A stretch of 64,000 nucleotides of DNA from Candidatus Gastranaerophilales bacterium (GCA_944326685.1 CALVEV010000024.1:27096-91095), one strand, 5' to 3'. Shown: positions 1-9,735, counted from the stretch's first letter. The notes: generated by a model not told the origin, from the sequence alone. Made by a program: numbers and translations.

Positions 1-1052
1 TAAGAATTCAATGGTAATGTACTATTTAACCATATTATCATTTTTGAAAAATCTGCACCTTTTAACAATATAGGACTTGTTTCATCATGAGTTGTAAAAC
101 TTCCAATAACTGTTTTTCTTTGTTTATCATATATTTTTTGATTGAATTTTATAGAATCCATTAATTCTTTAGATGTTTTCCAATCTTTTAAATTGAAGAA
201 ATCAGCATAATACCCATCAAAACCTGCATTTAACAATTTATCATATGTTGTAAATGGTGCATATTTTGATGGAGCTTCGGTCCAGGCATTAGATGCTTCT
301 GCTAAAAACATAAATTCAGAATCTTTTTCTCTTGCATATTTTATCAACTTATTCCAAAACGCATATGTTCTCATTGTTGCAACATCAGCTCTTATACCAT
401 CAGCCCCTATATCCATCATTAAATCAACAAATTTTTTATGTTGATAATACATATCCTCATCAATTTGACCATTTTTACCGGTATACAAAACCCTTACATC
501 TGTCCAATCTAATGGTATTATAGGCTGACCTGATTCATCTTTTACAAAATACTCAGGATGAGTAATAAATAAATCATAAGCTCCACAACTTGGTAAATCT
601 ACTATGACTCTTATATTTCTTTTATGACATTCTTTTATAAACTGTTTGGCTTGTTCTTCTACTGATAAAGATGAGTCTGGAGATTTCAATTGAGAATTTA
701 ATGTTGTGAAATCAGAAATTGCATACAAAGAACCTGCATTACCTAAAGCTTTTAACTTTCCTACAGGGGTAATTGGTAAAATATGCAATGTATTTATACC
801 CATTTTCTTTAATTCATCAAGTCTCTCTATTGCATTTAGAAAATTCCCGCTTTCTTCATCATTATCAATTATTTCATTTTGATTCAAATCTTTTGCATTA
901 AATGTTCTTATGTTAATTACATATATAATTGACTCATTTTGCAAAAATAGGCTTCTTAAATCATTATTCCATTTCCCATTTACCATTTGGGCTTGAGAAA
1001 TATTTGCTGATAAAAATAAAACTGAAATTAATGTTAATAATATTTTTTTCAT
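1..1052 (-). CDS. Secreted GH13 alpha-amylase-family glycoside hydrolase (3' part beyond window)
   Basis: The frame is open from the ATG at 1052 to the window edge, giving about 350 residues with no stop, so the C-terminus lies outside. The N-terminus is a signal peptide (MKKILLTLISVLFLSANISQA). GH13 signatures follow in order: region II 'GADGIRADVA' with the nucleophile Asp, region III 'FMFLAEAS' with the acid/base Glu, and region IV 'TTHDETS' with the transition-state Asp. The complete catalytic triad suggests an active alpha-glucan hydrolase or transglycosylase exported to the periplasm or outside. The ATG is preceded by GGAG at good spacing. It lies 56 bases downstream of pabA on the same strand; a TGnTATCTT-like -10 in that gap could give it its own promoter. 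Exact substrate cannot be read from the sequence. Confidence 0.85.
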   Translation of the reverse strand, partial: MKKILLTLISVLFLSANISQAQMVNGKWNNDLRSLFLQNESIIYVINIRTFNAKDLNQNEIIDNDEESGNFLNAIERLDELKKMGINTLHILPITPVGKLKALGNAGSLYAISDFTTLNSQLKSPDSSLSVEEQAKQFIKECHKRNIRVIVDLPSCGAYDLFITHPEYFVKDESGQPIIPLDWTDVRVLYTGKNGQIDEDMYYQHKKFVDLMMDIGADGIRADVATMRTYAFWNKLIKYAREKDSEFMFLAEASNAWTEAPSKYAPFTTYDKLLNAGFDGYYADFFNLKDWKTSKELMDSIKFNQKIYDKQRKTVIGSFTTHDETSPILLKGADFSKMIIWLNSTLPLNS

Positions 1053-1108
1053 AGCTATCTCCAATTTAATTTTAAGATACCATGAAGTTTAAGAAATAAG
1101 TAATATTT

Positions 1109-1669
1109 TTAACATATATTTATAAAATTTTTAAATATATTTATACCATCCTCTGTTAAAATTGCCTCAGGATGAAATTGAACACCATAAACAGGATATT
1201 TATCTATTTTTAAACCCATTAACACATTATCTTTAGTATGAGCTATTGGGATTATTGGACTTTTTATATTTTTTACTATTAAAGAATGATATCTTGTTGC
1301 TTTAAAGCCTTGTTTATAGCCATTAAATAAAGGCTCTTGTTCTTCGAAATAAATTTCTGAGCATTTCCCATGCATTGGCTGTTCAGATTCAACAATATTT
1401 GCCCCAAAAAATTCTGCAATTGCTTGAAAACCTAAGCAAACACCTAATATCTTTTTTTCTTTATAAAAATTCTTTATAACATCTAAAGTTATACCTGCAT
1501 TTCTAGGATTTGATGGCCCAGGAGATAAAATTATAGATTCAAACTCCATTTTTTTTAATTCATCAATTGTTATACTATCATTTTCAAATACTTTTATATC
1601 GTGACCCAATATTTTAAAATATTCAACAATGTTATAAGTAAATGAATCATAATTATCAATTAAAATCAT
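1109..1669 (-). CDS. pabA: Aminodeoxychorismate synthase glutamine amidotransferase
   Basis: Class I glutamine amidotransferase of 186 residues, normal length for PabA/TrpG. It supplies ammonia from glutamine to the partner synthase. The start MILIDNYDSFTYN is diagnostic of the family. The triad is visible as Cys78 in 'GVCLGFQAI', His166 and Glu168 in 'FHPEAILT'. The usual His after CLG is Phe here. It overlaps the pabBC stop by four bases (ATGA), so the two are translationally coupled; that pairing favours folate (PabA) over tryptophan (TrpG), although one subunit may serve both pathways since no trp genes are in view. Confidence 0.92.
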   Translation of the reverse strand: MILIDNYDSFTYNIVEYFKILGHDIKVFENDSITIDELKKMEFESIILSPGPSNPRNAGITLDVIKNFYKEKKILGVCLGFQAIAEFFGANIVESEQPMHGKCSEIYFEEQEPLFNGYKQGFKATRYHSLIVKNIKSPIIPIAHTKDNVLMGLKIDKYPVYGVQFHPEAILTEDGINIFKNFINIC

Positions 1670-3312
1670 AATTCAACCTCAACCATTCCTCTAACAGAAT
1701 TCACGCAATATATTTTTTCTGCTGTTTCTAAATCTTCTTTATATAAAACTTTTTCTTTTACTTTTTTGTTATCAATTAAATACTGCCTGTAACACCCATT
1801 TAATAAACCACAATCAACAGGTGGGGTATATAAAACTCCATTAATTTGTACAACTATATTTGACCTTGTACCTTCTGTAATTTCACCTTTTTCATTATAA
1901 AAAATTATATCGAAATAATCATCTAATATGAATTCATACCAAGGTCTAAAGGTTGTTTTGTGCTTCAAGAAAATATTTTTTGAATTTACTGAACTATTTG
2001 ATAATATTATCTTATTTGTTTTAATTTCATTTATTTTTCTATACTCAATCTTTGAAAAACCATTTTTAGATCGGACATATCTTGCGATACAATCTTTTGA
2101 TGTGTCAAAATTAAAATCCTGTTCATTAAAATCAAAACCTAATTCTTTTGCTGAGTTTTTAATTCGATTTTTATGATAATCATATAATTGAACTTCTCCA
2201 TTTTTTATTAAAACAGTTTCAAGAAGATTAAATTTTACATCTTTATCTAAAATTTTCTTTTTAGTAACTGTTTCATCCCATTCCTCCAAGACATCAGAAT
2301 CCCATACTATTGCACCACCAACAAAATAATTATAAAATTTCTTATCATCAAATCTATTTTTTTGTAAAATTCTTATTGGAACACTAAATATACACTCATC
2401 CTTTGATAAATAACCAATTGCCCCACAATATATCCCTCTATTATATTGTTCTAAATCATCTATAATATTCATTGTTGATATTTTAGGAGCACCAGTAATT
2501 GACCCACAAGGAAATATTGCTTTTAATACATCATATAAAGTTATATCTTTTTCTAATTCAGCTGAAATTTCTGATGTCATTTGAAATACTGTTGGGTGAG
2601 CTTCGATATTAAATAATTTATCAACTTTTACAGTTCCCGTTTTAGCTATTTTGCTTAAATCATTCCTTAGTAAGTCAACTATCATTACATTTTCTGCTTG
2701 ATTTTTTTCATCATTTTTCAAAAAGTTATATTGTTTAAAATCTTCATCTTCTGTTTCTCCTCTTGGAGCAGTTCCCTTCATTGGTTTTGTTGTTATTATA
2801 TTACCTTCTATTTTGAAAAATAATTCAGGAGAAAAAGATAATAATTCTTCCCACTCATTTGCTATATAAGTATTATAAGGAGTCTTTTGCGTTGGTAATA
2901 AATAATTATATAAAGATAAACTATCAGCATTAGAATATACTCTATAAGGATAAGTATAATTTACCTCATATGTATTTCCATGCGCTATCTCAAATTTTAT
3001 TCTTTCTATTGCTTTTTTATAAGAACTATAGGTTAATTCTGATTCCGTATATATACTAGCTTGTTTACGGGGAATATAAGGAACATATTCTGTGAACTCA
3101 TCATAAACTTCAAAATACAATAATGGTAAATCTGTTTTTATTTTTTTATTCAAAAAAACATTTTTAGCATCATATCTTATGTAACCTAATAAAAAAAATC
3201 CTTTATTCTTGTATTCTTCAATTTTTGAGAAAACTAATCTAAACTCTTCATCTGAAAAAGCTACTATTTTATCTATTGGTGCTAAAAAGCATTTATTATG
3301 ATATATTTGCAT
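1666..3312 (-). CDS. pabB: Fused aminodeoxychorismate synthase component I / aminodeoxychorismate lyase
   Basis: A 548-residue bifunctional enzyme that makes p-aminobenzoate for folate. Residues 1-350 are the chorismate-binding domain, with 'SPELFF' near 161, 'PMKGTAPRG' near 177 (Lys179 is the lysine that marks PabB rather than TrpE) and 'PCGSITGAPK' at 268-277. Residues 360-548 are an aminotransferase class IV (PabC) domain with PLP lysine Lys452 in 'FLKHKTTFRP', 'GEITEGTRSN' and 'GLLNGCYRQ'. This PabB-PabC fusion is a known arrangement. It lies three bases after lepB and overlaps pabA by four, so one transcript can give the whole pathway from chorismate. Confidence 0.93.
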   Translation of the reverse strand: MQIYHNKCFLAPIDKIVAFSDEEFRLVFSKIEEYKNKGFFLLGYIRYDAKNVFLNKKIKTDLPLLYFEVYDEFTEYVPYIPRKQASIYTESELTYSSYKKAIERIKFEIAHGNTYEVNYTYPYRVYSNADSLSLYNYLLPTQKTPYNTYIANEWEELLSFSPELFFKIEGNIITTKPMKGTAPRGETEDEDFKQYNFLKNDEKNQAENVMIVDLLRNDLSKIAKTGTVKVDKLFNIEAHPTVFQMTSEISAELEKDITLYDVLKAIFPCGSITGAPKISTMNIIDDLEQYNRGIYCGAIGYLSKDECIFSVPIRILQKNRFDDKKFYNYFVGGAIVWDSDVLEEWDETVTKKKILDKDVKFNLLETVLIKNGEVQLYDYHKNRIKNSAKELGFDFNEQDFNFDTSKDCIARYVRSKNGFSKIEYRKINEIKTNKIILSNSSVNSKNIFLKHKTTFRPWYEFILDDYFDIIFYNEKGEITEGTRSNIVVQINGVLYTPPVDCGLLNGCYRQYLIDNKKVKEKVLYKEDLETAEKIYCVNSVRGMVEVEL

Positions 3313-3315
3313 AAA

Positions 3316-3936
3316 TTATAATACTTTCATCCTTGTAAAAGGCCAGAATAAAAATACTGCTTTGCCAACAAATCTATCTTCAGGTAAAAATCCCCAAAAA
3401 CGACTATCCTGTGAGTTTCCTCTATTATCACCCATCATAAAATATTGTCCCTGAGGAACAATAAAAGGTCCGCAATACATTCTGTCATCACATGGAATTG
3501 AATCAAAATCACTTAAGATATAGTCTTCTTCTAATGGTTTATCATTAATATAAACAAAATAACGACCTCTTGAATTTCTTTTAATTTCAAGTTTATCACC
3601 AGGCATTCCAACTACACGTTTGATATACGCAATATCTTTACAGAAAAAGCCTGTTAATCTTCTAAAAATTCCCCCTGCTGATTCATCTAATTCAACAAAT
3701 GGAGGATAAAATACCATTATATCACCTCGTTTTGGAGTCGAATAAAACCTCGAAAATCTTTCAACAAATATTCTATCACCTTCTATTAATGTTGGTCTCA
3801 TAGAACCTGAAGGTATCCATCTAATTTCACCAATAAAAAATCTTATAATTGTAACCATTACAACAACAAAAACAATTGTATCTATTGTTTCTTTTAAAAA
3901 AGGTTTAATCTCTTTTTTTATTTTTTCTATTTCCAT
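3316..3936 (-). CDS. lepB: Signal peptidase I
   Basis: Membrane serine protease of 206 residues that removes signal peptides from exported proteins. One N-terminal transmembrane helix (about 18-34) precedes box B 'WIPSGSMRPTL' with catalytic Ser45. The general-base Lys lies in 'YIKRVVGMPGD' (about residue 107) and box E is 'GDNRGNSQDSRFWGFL'. All core boxes are intact and the size is typical. It overlaps the upstream polyprenyl synthase by ten bases and sits three bases before pabBC in the same transcript. Confidence 0.95.
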   Translation of the reverse strand: MEIEKIKKEIKPFLKETIDTIVFVVVMVTIIRFFIGEIRWIPSGSMRPTLIEGDRIFVERFSRFYSTPKRGDIMVFYPPFVELDESAGGIFRRLTGFFCKDIAYIKRVVGMPGDKLEIKRNSRGRYFVYINDKPLEEDYILSDFDSIPCDDRMYCGPFIVPQGQYFMMGDNRGNSQDSRFWGFLPEDRFVGKAVFLFWPFTRMKVL

Positions 3937-4766
3937 AATTTATCAATAAGCCCTATCAAATAATCCTTATATATATCGTTATCAAAATTTTTAATTATAT
4001 CTTTTGCTTTCTCGCAATAATTATGAATTAAATCTAAAGTTTTTTCAATAGCAACATCATTATATTCAATAGAATTTAACAATATTATTGGAGCTGTATA
4101 AATTTTATCTTTTATATCTTGAGAATCAATGATTCCTTGCTTGTAATCATCCAAATCATTTTTTATTTGAAATGCTATACCATAATTTAAGGCAAACTCT
4201 CTTGATTCATTTATCATTTCGGATTTGCTATATAATGCCATTGAAACCATACAAGCTTTAAAAAGTTCTGCAGTCTTATATTGAGTTTTTATTAAATATT
4301 CTTCTAATGTAGGAATTTTACCTTTTGAAAAATACTGCTGACTTTCGCCTATACACATTTTTGAAATTGTTTCAAAAAATATTTTTAGAATATCATTATT
4401 ATTTAATTCCAATAACTCTTTTGTTGCTAAAGAAATAAGATAATCACCTACTATTACGGCTAACTTATTATCATATTTAAAATTTATTGACTTATCCCCA
4501 CGTCTTAAAACACTTCCATCAATTGCATCATCATGTATTAATGAAGCATTATGAATTAATTCTGTAGCGGTAAGGATTTTATATTGTTCTTCAGATATAT
4601 TACCCTTAAAAAATAAACAGGATAGAAGACTTCTTATCATTTTAGATTCTTGAGATAAAAAATTATAAAGAATATCTTTTAACTCTGATGAATCAATATT
4701 GAGATTCAAAAGTCTTGATTTTATACACTCTAAGTGATTTGATACAGGCACTAAAGTCAAATTCAT
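3927..4766 (-). CDS. Short trans-polyprenyl diphosphate synthase-like protein
   Basis: Polyprenyl synthetase (IspA/IspB class) fold of 279 residues, shorter than the usual 300-330. The first aspartate-rich motif 'DDAID' (79-83) and following 'RRGDKSINFKYDNKLAVIVG' are clear. The second motif is 'NDLDD' (203-207) instead of DDxxD, and the N-terminal GGKRxRP substrate site is degenerate ('SKMIRSLL'). It may make an allylic diphosphate for quinone or undecaprenyl synthesis; the altered sites could instead mean a non-catalytic small subunit of a heteromeric synthase. No separate partner gene is in the window. It overlaps lepB by ten bases. Confidence 0.75.
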   Translation of the reverse strand: MNLTLVPVSNHLECIKSRLLNLNIDSSELKDILYNFLSQESKMIRSLLSCLFFKGNISEEQYKILTATELIHNASLIHDDAIDGSVLRRGDKSINFKYDNKLAVIVGDYLISLATKELLELNNNDILKIFFETISKMCIGESQQYFSKGKIPTLEEYLIKTQYKTAELFKACMVSMALYSKSEMINESREFALNYGIAFQIKNDLDDYKQGIIDSQDIKDKIYTAPIILLNSIEYNDVAIEKTLDLIHNYCEKAKDIIKNFDNDIYKDYLIGLIDKLWK

Positions 4767-4824
4767 ACTTATGAGTTTAACACAAATTCTAATATGGTTA
4801 TACTAAGCTACCTATCGTATTAAG

Positions 4825-6171
4825 TTATATGTTCAAAACTTCTTTTGCACATGATACAGCAACATCTGTTACATAATCCATATCAGCCTCATCTATTATA
4901 AGAGGAGGATTGAAATAAATTACATCTCCTAAAGGTCTTAAAAGAACCCCCTTATCTAAAGCTTTCTTATATATTTGATAACCTAGTCTTAGTTTTCCAT
5001 CAAAAGATTCCTTTGTTTTGGTATCTTTCACTAGTTCTATCGCATTTATTAAACCTAAATCTCTAATATCTCCAACATGAGGTAATTTTGAGAATTTTTC
5101 TTTAATCATTTTATTAAATATAGGAGCTTTTTTATTTGCATTCTCAATAATTTTTTCATCTTCAAGAATATTAAGAACTTCAATAGCTGCAGAACACCCA
5201 AGTGGGTTCCCTGCATAAGTATGCGAATGCATAAATGCTTTACCTTCTAAATAATCCGAATAAAACGCATCATATATTTCTTGAGTAGTTATAGCTATAG
5301 ACATTGGCATATAACCACCGGTTAAACCTTTTGATACACACATAATATCAGGAGAAACCTCTGCCCAATCGAACGCAAACATTTTACCTGTTCGTCCATA
5401 GCCTGTCGCTATCTCATCAGCTATTAAATGAACATTGTATTCATCACATAATGCTCTTAATTTTTTCAAATAAACAGGTGAATACATTTTCATGCCTGCA
5501 GAGCCTTGTAATAAAGGTTCAACAATCATTGCAGCAGTTTCATTTCCAAATTCTTTAAAAGCTTTTTCTGTCCTTTCAAAACATTCAGCATTACAAGTTT
5601 TATAATGCTTGCAATATGGACATCTATAACAATCTGGTTTGTCAATTCTAATAATATCTAACAATAATGGCTTATATAATTTTGTATATAAATCACAATC
5701 CCCAACTGCTAAAGCAGCAAGAGTTTCCCCATGATATGCTTCTGTCATCGCCATAAATCGAATTTTTTGAGGATTACCTGTTTGCTTATGATACTGAAAA
5801 CTCATCTTTAATGCCATTTCAATAGATGATGAACCATTATCTGCAAAATTAAATTTACATAGACCTTTAGGTATTTTATCCATTAATTTTTGACATAAAG
5901 TAATTGCAGTCTTATGTGAAAAATTAGCAAAAATTACATGTTCTAATGTATCTAATTGCTTTTTTATTGCGTTACTTATTCTTGGATTACAATGTCCTAA
6001 TAAATTACACCACCAAGAACTTACAACATCTTTATAACACTTCCCATCTATATCATATAAATTTATACCTTTTGCATGATCTATTACAATTGGAGGAAAT
6101 CCTTCATAATCCTTCATTTGAGAACAAGGATGCCATATATATTTCAAATCTTCTTCTTGCCATTTATTCAT
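4825..6171 (-). CDS. bioA: Adenosylmethionine-8-amino-7-oxononanoate aminotransferase
   Basis: PLP-dependent class III aminotransferase of 448 residues that makes 7,8-diaminopelargonate in biotin synthesis. It begins with the BioA hallmark 'IWHPCSQMKDYE' (12-23). Asp252 in 'LIADEIATGYGRTG' contacts the PLP ring nitrogen and Lys281 in 'CVSKGLTGG' forms the Schiff base. A cysteine-rich stretch at 181-197 (C-x2-C-x2-C-x5-C-x3-C) sits in the middle; related insertions occur in some Gram-positive BioA, but its role is unknown to me. It starts two bases after bioD, which supplies the next step; bioB and bioF are not here. Confidence 0.95.
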   Translation of the reverse strand: MNKWQEEDLKYIWHPCSQMKDYEGFPPIVIDHAKGINLYDIDGKCYKDVVSSWWCNLLGHCNPRISNAIKKQLDTLEHVIFANFSHKTAITLCQKLMDKIPKGLCKFNFADNGSSSIEMALKMSFQYHKQTGNPQKIRFMAMTEAYHGETLAALAVGDCDLYTKLYKPLLLDIIRIDKPDCYRCPYCKHYKTCNAECFERTEKAFKEFGNETAAMIVEPLLQGSAGMKMYSPVYLKKLRALCDEYNVHLIADEIATGYGRTGKMFAFDWAEVSPDIMCVSKGLTGGYMPMSIAITTQEIYDAFYSDYLEGKAFMHSHTYAGNPLGCSAAIEVLNILEDEKIIENANKKAPIFNKMIKEKFSKLPHVGDIRDLGLINAIELVKDTKTKESFDGKLRLGYQIYKKALDKGVLLRPLGDVIYFNPPLIIDEADMDYVTDVAVSCAKEVLNI

Positions 6172-6173
6172 AA

Positions 6174-6842
6174 TTACACTTCCTCAAATATTGTGTTATT
6201 TATATCTATATCAGTATCATTCTTTTTAACTTTTGCTAATATTTTTAAACCTGTTAAATCTTCAATAACTCTAGCATTGTCTTCATACATAAAATTATCG
6301 ACATAATTATTTAAGATAATTCCAATAATAGGAATATCTCTATTTTTAGCATATTCAACAGTTAAAAGAACTGAATTTATAGTTCCAAGACCACCATCTG
6401 CAACTATAATAATTGACGTATTCATATCTTTTATTAAATCATTCATTAAATAATTATTTTTAAGATTGATTGGACAAGTTATTCCTCCTGCCCCTTCAAT
6501 TAAAAGATAATCATATTCTCTTTTTTTATTATCATAATCTTCCAATATTTTATCTTTTGATATTTCTTGATTTTGTCTTTCTGCTGCAAGATGAGGAGAT
6601 ACAGCTTCTTCAAAGCAGTATGAAAGACAATTCATGGGCTTACAATTTAATCCTGAAGTGTCAATTACTTGTTTACAATCTCCAGGAATAAGTTCATTAT
6701 TTTTTCTTATCGCCCCACTCAAAACAGGTTTATAATATCCACAATTTAAACCCAACTCTCTCATTTTTTTGACAATCAGAGCTGAAACGTAAGTTTTTCC
6801 TATGTCAGTTCCGGTTGCTGTAATAAATAAACATTTTGTCAT
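6174..6842 (-). CDS. bioD: Dethiobiotin synthetase
   Basis: ATP-dependent carboxylase of 222 residues that closes the ureido ring of dethiobiotin. The P-loop variant 'TGTDIGKT' (10-17) and the 'EGAGGITCPI' motif are typical of BioD. It is preceded by a strong Shine-Dalgarno sequence (GGAGG, seven bases before the ATG). It lies 28 bases after trkH and directly upstream of bioA, so the biotin pair forms its own two-gene unit within a longer co-directional run. Confidence 0.95.
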   Translation of the reverse strand: MTKCLFITATGTDIGKTYVSALIVKKMRELGLNCGYYKPVLSGAIRKNNELIPGDCKQVIDTSGLNCKPMNCLSYCFEEAVSPHLAAERQNQEISKDKILEDYDNKKREYDYLLIEGAGGITCPINLKNNYLMNDLIKDMNTSIIIVADGGLGTINSVLLTVEYAKNRDIPIIGIILNNYVDNFMYEDNARVIEDLTGLKILAKVKKNDTDIDINNTIFEEV

Positions 6843-6870
6843 TTTAAGCCTCCGTTACTTTCATTATAGT

Positions 6871-8337
6871 CTAATCAAATTTAAAATTATAAAAATCTTT
6901 TTCTAAAAATACTAAAAATGGTATTAATTCCAATCTTCCAATAAGCATATTGAATACTAATATAAACTTGGATAATGAATGCATTGATGCAAAACTACTC
7001 ATCGGTCCAATTATGTGTCCGAATCCAGGCCCAATATTACCAATAGAAGTAACAGAACTTGAAATACCTATAACAATATCTTTTTCAAGAATTGCTATTG
7101 CAAACATTGAAAATAATATGATCGCTAGATAAAACATTACAAAGCCAATTGTTTGATTTAAAACATCAGGCTGAACAATATTTTCATTAACTTTAACATT
7201 AACAACTGCATTTGGATGTATTATTTTTCTTAATGCCATTCTCATCATTTTGTATATAAGCATCCAACGAACAATTTTTATACCTCCACCTGTAGAACTA
7301 GCACAGCCTCCTGTAAACATTGCTAAAAACAATAATACTTGAGATTCAAAACTCCATTTTGCAAAGTCAATACTAGCACTTCCTGTTGATGTCATTAACG
7401 AAATTACTTGATAGCAACCATGAGTAATTGCCTCAAATATTTTATAATGATCATTTAACACAAGAGAAGTTATTACAAGAACAGATATACCTGCAAATAT
7501 CCCAAAATAAACTCTAAACTCTTCATTTTTCCAAAACAATAATGGATTTAACTTTGTGTATGCTCTATGCTGTAAATTAAAACTTGAACCTGCTAAAAAT
7601 ATAAACACCATTATAACCCAGGTAATATAATTAGAATGATATCCCATTGTACTTTCTGGATTTGGAGAAAAACCACCAGCTGCAACGGTTGCCATACTAT
7701 TACATATTGCATCAAATATTGGCATTTTACCTATTAATAATAGAATTATTTCTAAAACCGTAAGTCCTGCATAAACAACCCATAATGAAGATGCTGTACT
7801 TCGAATTCTAGGTGTAAATTTATCTTCTGTAGGACCAGGAGATTCAGCAAAAAACATTTGACGTCCTGCTATAGCAAATTGAGGTAAGATTGCAATAAAT
7901 AACACGATAATACCCATACCACCTAACCACTGAGTAAAACAACGCCAAAATAAAATTGCATGTGGTTGCGAAAAATTAGTTAATATAGTTGCTCCAGTCG
8001 TAGTGATTCCTGATACAGATTCAAACAAAGAATCAATAAAAGACATACCTCCAAAATAATAAGGCAATGAAGCAGTCAAACCTGCTAGAACCCAAGAGGT
8101 TGTTACTATAAATAAACCTTCATTTCTTTTAATATCATTTAAATTTTTAACCCCTTTAATTATACCTATCTTTTTTAGAATATAACCAAATGAAATAGCC
8201 AAAATTGCAGTAAACAAGAATGGCAACATTGAATAATATTCTTTGAATATTATTGAAAAAATTATAGGAGAACAAACTAAAATCCCGAAATATGTTAATA
8301 TTAGTCCAAAACTATATATTAAATAACTTATTCTCAT
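6871..8337 (-). CDS. trkH: Potassium uptake channel subunit TrkH/KtrB family
   Basis: Polytopic membrane protein of 488 residues with four repeated M1-P-M2 units. P-loop selectivity segments are visible, such as 'GITTTGATIL', 'TVAAGGFSP', 'MTSTGSASI' and 'TSIGNIGPGFG', each with the Gly that lines a K+ filter. Length matches TrkH. The stop of trkA overlaps the ATG by one base, so channel and gating subunit are co-translated. Together they form a K+ uptake system of the inner membrane. Confidence 0.93.
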   Translation of the reverse strand: MRISYLIYSFGLILTYFGILVCSPIIFSIIFKEYYSMLPFLFTAILAISFGYILKKIGIIKGVKNLNDIKRNEGLFIVTTSWVLAGLTASLPYYFGGMSFIDSLFESVSGITTTGATILTNFSQPHAILFWRCFTQWLGGMGIIVLFIAILPQFAIAGRQMFFAESPGPTEDKFTPRIRSTASSLWVVYAGLTVLEIILLLIGKMPIFDAICNSMATVAAGGFSPNPESTMGYHSNYITWVIMVFIFLAGSSFNLQHRAYTKLNPLLFWKNEEFRVYFGIFAGISVLVITSLVLNDHYKIFEAITHGCYQVISLMTSTGSASIDFAKWSFESQVLLFLAMFTGGCASSTGGGIKIVRWMLIYKMMRMALRKIIHPNAVVNVKVNENIVQPDVLNQTIGFVMFYLAIILFSMFAIAILEKDIVIGISSSVTSIGNIGPGFGHIIGPMSSFASMHSLSKFILVFNMLIGRLELIPFLVFLEKDFYNFKFD

Positions 8338-9674
8338 TAGTTCCCCTTAAAAAATTCCTTAATTTGAGGTGCATTTATGTTAGTTGTAAATATTATTAAT
8401 GTGTCTTTTTTCATTACAAGTGTATCACCCTTAGGAATAATAACTCTATTACGTCTTTTAATAGTACCGACAATCGCTTTCACTGGCATTCTTAAATCTT
8501 TAATTTTTATATCTTCAAAAGTTTCAGGAACTATTATTTCTAATACCTCGCCTTGACCTTGTTCAACAGTTGCAAGAATATCAACATTAGTTTCATATAA
8601 ATCATTCTTTACTTCATTTAATGCAGCATTGTTAGGAGATACTGCAACATCTATACCAACTTTTTCAAATAAAGGTATATTCAAATTCTTAGAAACCCTT
8701 GAAATAACTCTTTTAACACCTAATTGTTTTGCTAATAGAGAACATAATAAATTTTTCTCATCGTTGTTTGTAACACTTACAACAACATCACAATCACTAA
8801 TTTCTTCTTCATCTAATAATGATAAATTTGTACCATCACCATTAATAACAAGAGTATTAGATAATTCTTGAGCTAAAATTTCACATCTTTGTATATTCTT
8901 TTCAATTACTTTTGCTTTAATTTTTATTTCTTCAAGATTTCTAGCAAGCATTAAACCAATTGTTCCGCCACCAATTATACATACAGATTTAACAAATTCT
9001 TTTTCATGGAAAAAAGTACCAGCTAACTTATCTAATTGGTGAGCTAACCCCATAAATATAACTTTATCATCTTGTTCGAATATAGTTTCACCTGTTGGTA
9101 TAAACAATTCAGAATCCCTTGTTATACCAACAATAATAGTATGTTCAGGAAAAGCACAATCTCTAATTTTTTGATTAAGTAAAACAGATTTTTCATTAAG
9201 CTTGTATTCTAATAATCTAGCCTTACCATCTGCAAAATTTTCTACATCTAAAGCTTGAGCAACAGTTATAATTCTAAATATTTCTTGTGTTAATAATTCT
9301 GCAGACCAAATTATATAGTCAATAAACATATCACAAGAATAATCACTTTCTTTATTTTCTAATGTTGATTTATATTCTTCCTTACCAACAAAACATATAG
9401 TTTTAATTCCTGAGACTCTTTTAGCAGCCAAACAAGCAACTATATTTAACTCATCTGAATCGGTACAAGATAAAAACACATCAGCATTCCTTATATCAGC
9501 TTGTTTAAGAGTATCAATACTTGTAGCATTACCTTGAACATACCCGATATCTAATTTATTGAAATCCTTTGTGATGTTATCTTCGTTATCAATAATTGTA
9601 ACGTCGTGGTCTTCAAAAAACTCAGTTGCTATTAAACAACCTAATTCTGTCGCACCAAATATTATTATTTTCAT
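8337..9674 (-). CDS. trkA: Trk potassium uptake regulatory subunit
   Basis: Cytoplasmic gating subunit of 445 residues with two tandem RCK units, each an NAD-binding Rossmann fold (TrkA_N) followed by a TrkA_C domain. The first Rossmann motif is 'IIFGATELGCLIA' at the N-terminus (GxxxxG); the second is 'IIGGGTIGLMLA' near residue 235. Length is as for E. coli TrkA (about 458). It is the first gene of the minus-strand run. A TTGACT-17-TATATT promoter sits so close that the predicted +1 is at or one base before the ATG, suggesting a leaderless mRNA. Confidence 0.94.
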   Translation of the reverse strand: MKIIIFGATELGCLIATEFFEDHDVTIIDNEDNITKDFNKLDIGYVQGNATSIDTLKQADIRNADVFLSCTDSDELNIVACLAAKRVSGIKTICFVGKEEYKSTLENKESDYSCDMFIDYIIWSAELLTQEIFRIITVAQALDVENFADGKARLLEYKLNEKSVLLNQKIRDCAFPEHTIIVGITRDSELFIPTGETIFEQDDKVIFMGLAHQLDKLAGTFFHEKEFVKSVCIIGGGTIGLMLARNLEEIKIKAKVIEKNIQRCEILAQELSNTLVINGDGTNLSLLDEEEISDCDVVVSVTNNDEKNLLCSLLAKQLGVKRVISRVSKNLNIPLFEKVGIDVAVSPNNAALNEVKNDLYETNVDILATVEQGQGEVLEIIVPETFEDIKIKDLRMPVKAIVGTIKRRNRVIIPKGDTLVMKKDTLIIFTTNINAPQIKEFFKGN

Positions 9675-9681
9675 GCCTTTG

Positions 9682-9710
9682 AATATACTTCAAGGGACAA
9701 AAGAAGTCAA
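9682..9710 (-). promoter_or_regulatory. Sigma70-type promoter of trkA (predicted leaderless)
   Basis: On the minus strand, TTGACT (9710-9705), a 17-base spacer and TATATT (9687-9682). Only seven bases separate the -10 from the ATG at 9674, placing +1 at 9675 or 9674. The AAAGG in those seven bases would then be upstream of or at the transcript start and not serve as a Shine-Dalgarno sequence. Confidence 0.7.
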
Positions 9711-9735
9711 TTACATACATATTTTGTAAACCCTC

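Noticed and set aside
1109..3312. Anthranilate synthase (TrpE/TrpG) for the pab pair
   Set aside because: The large subunit carries the PabB lysine in 'PMKGTAPRG' and a fused PabC lyase domain, so folate synthesis is the main role.
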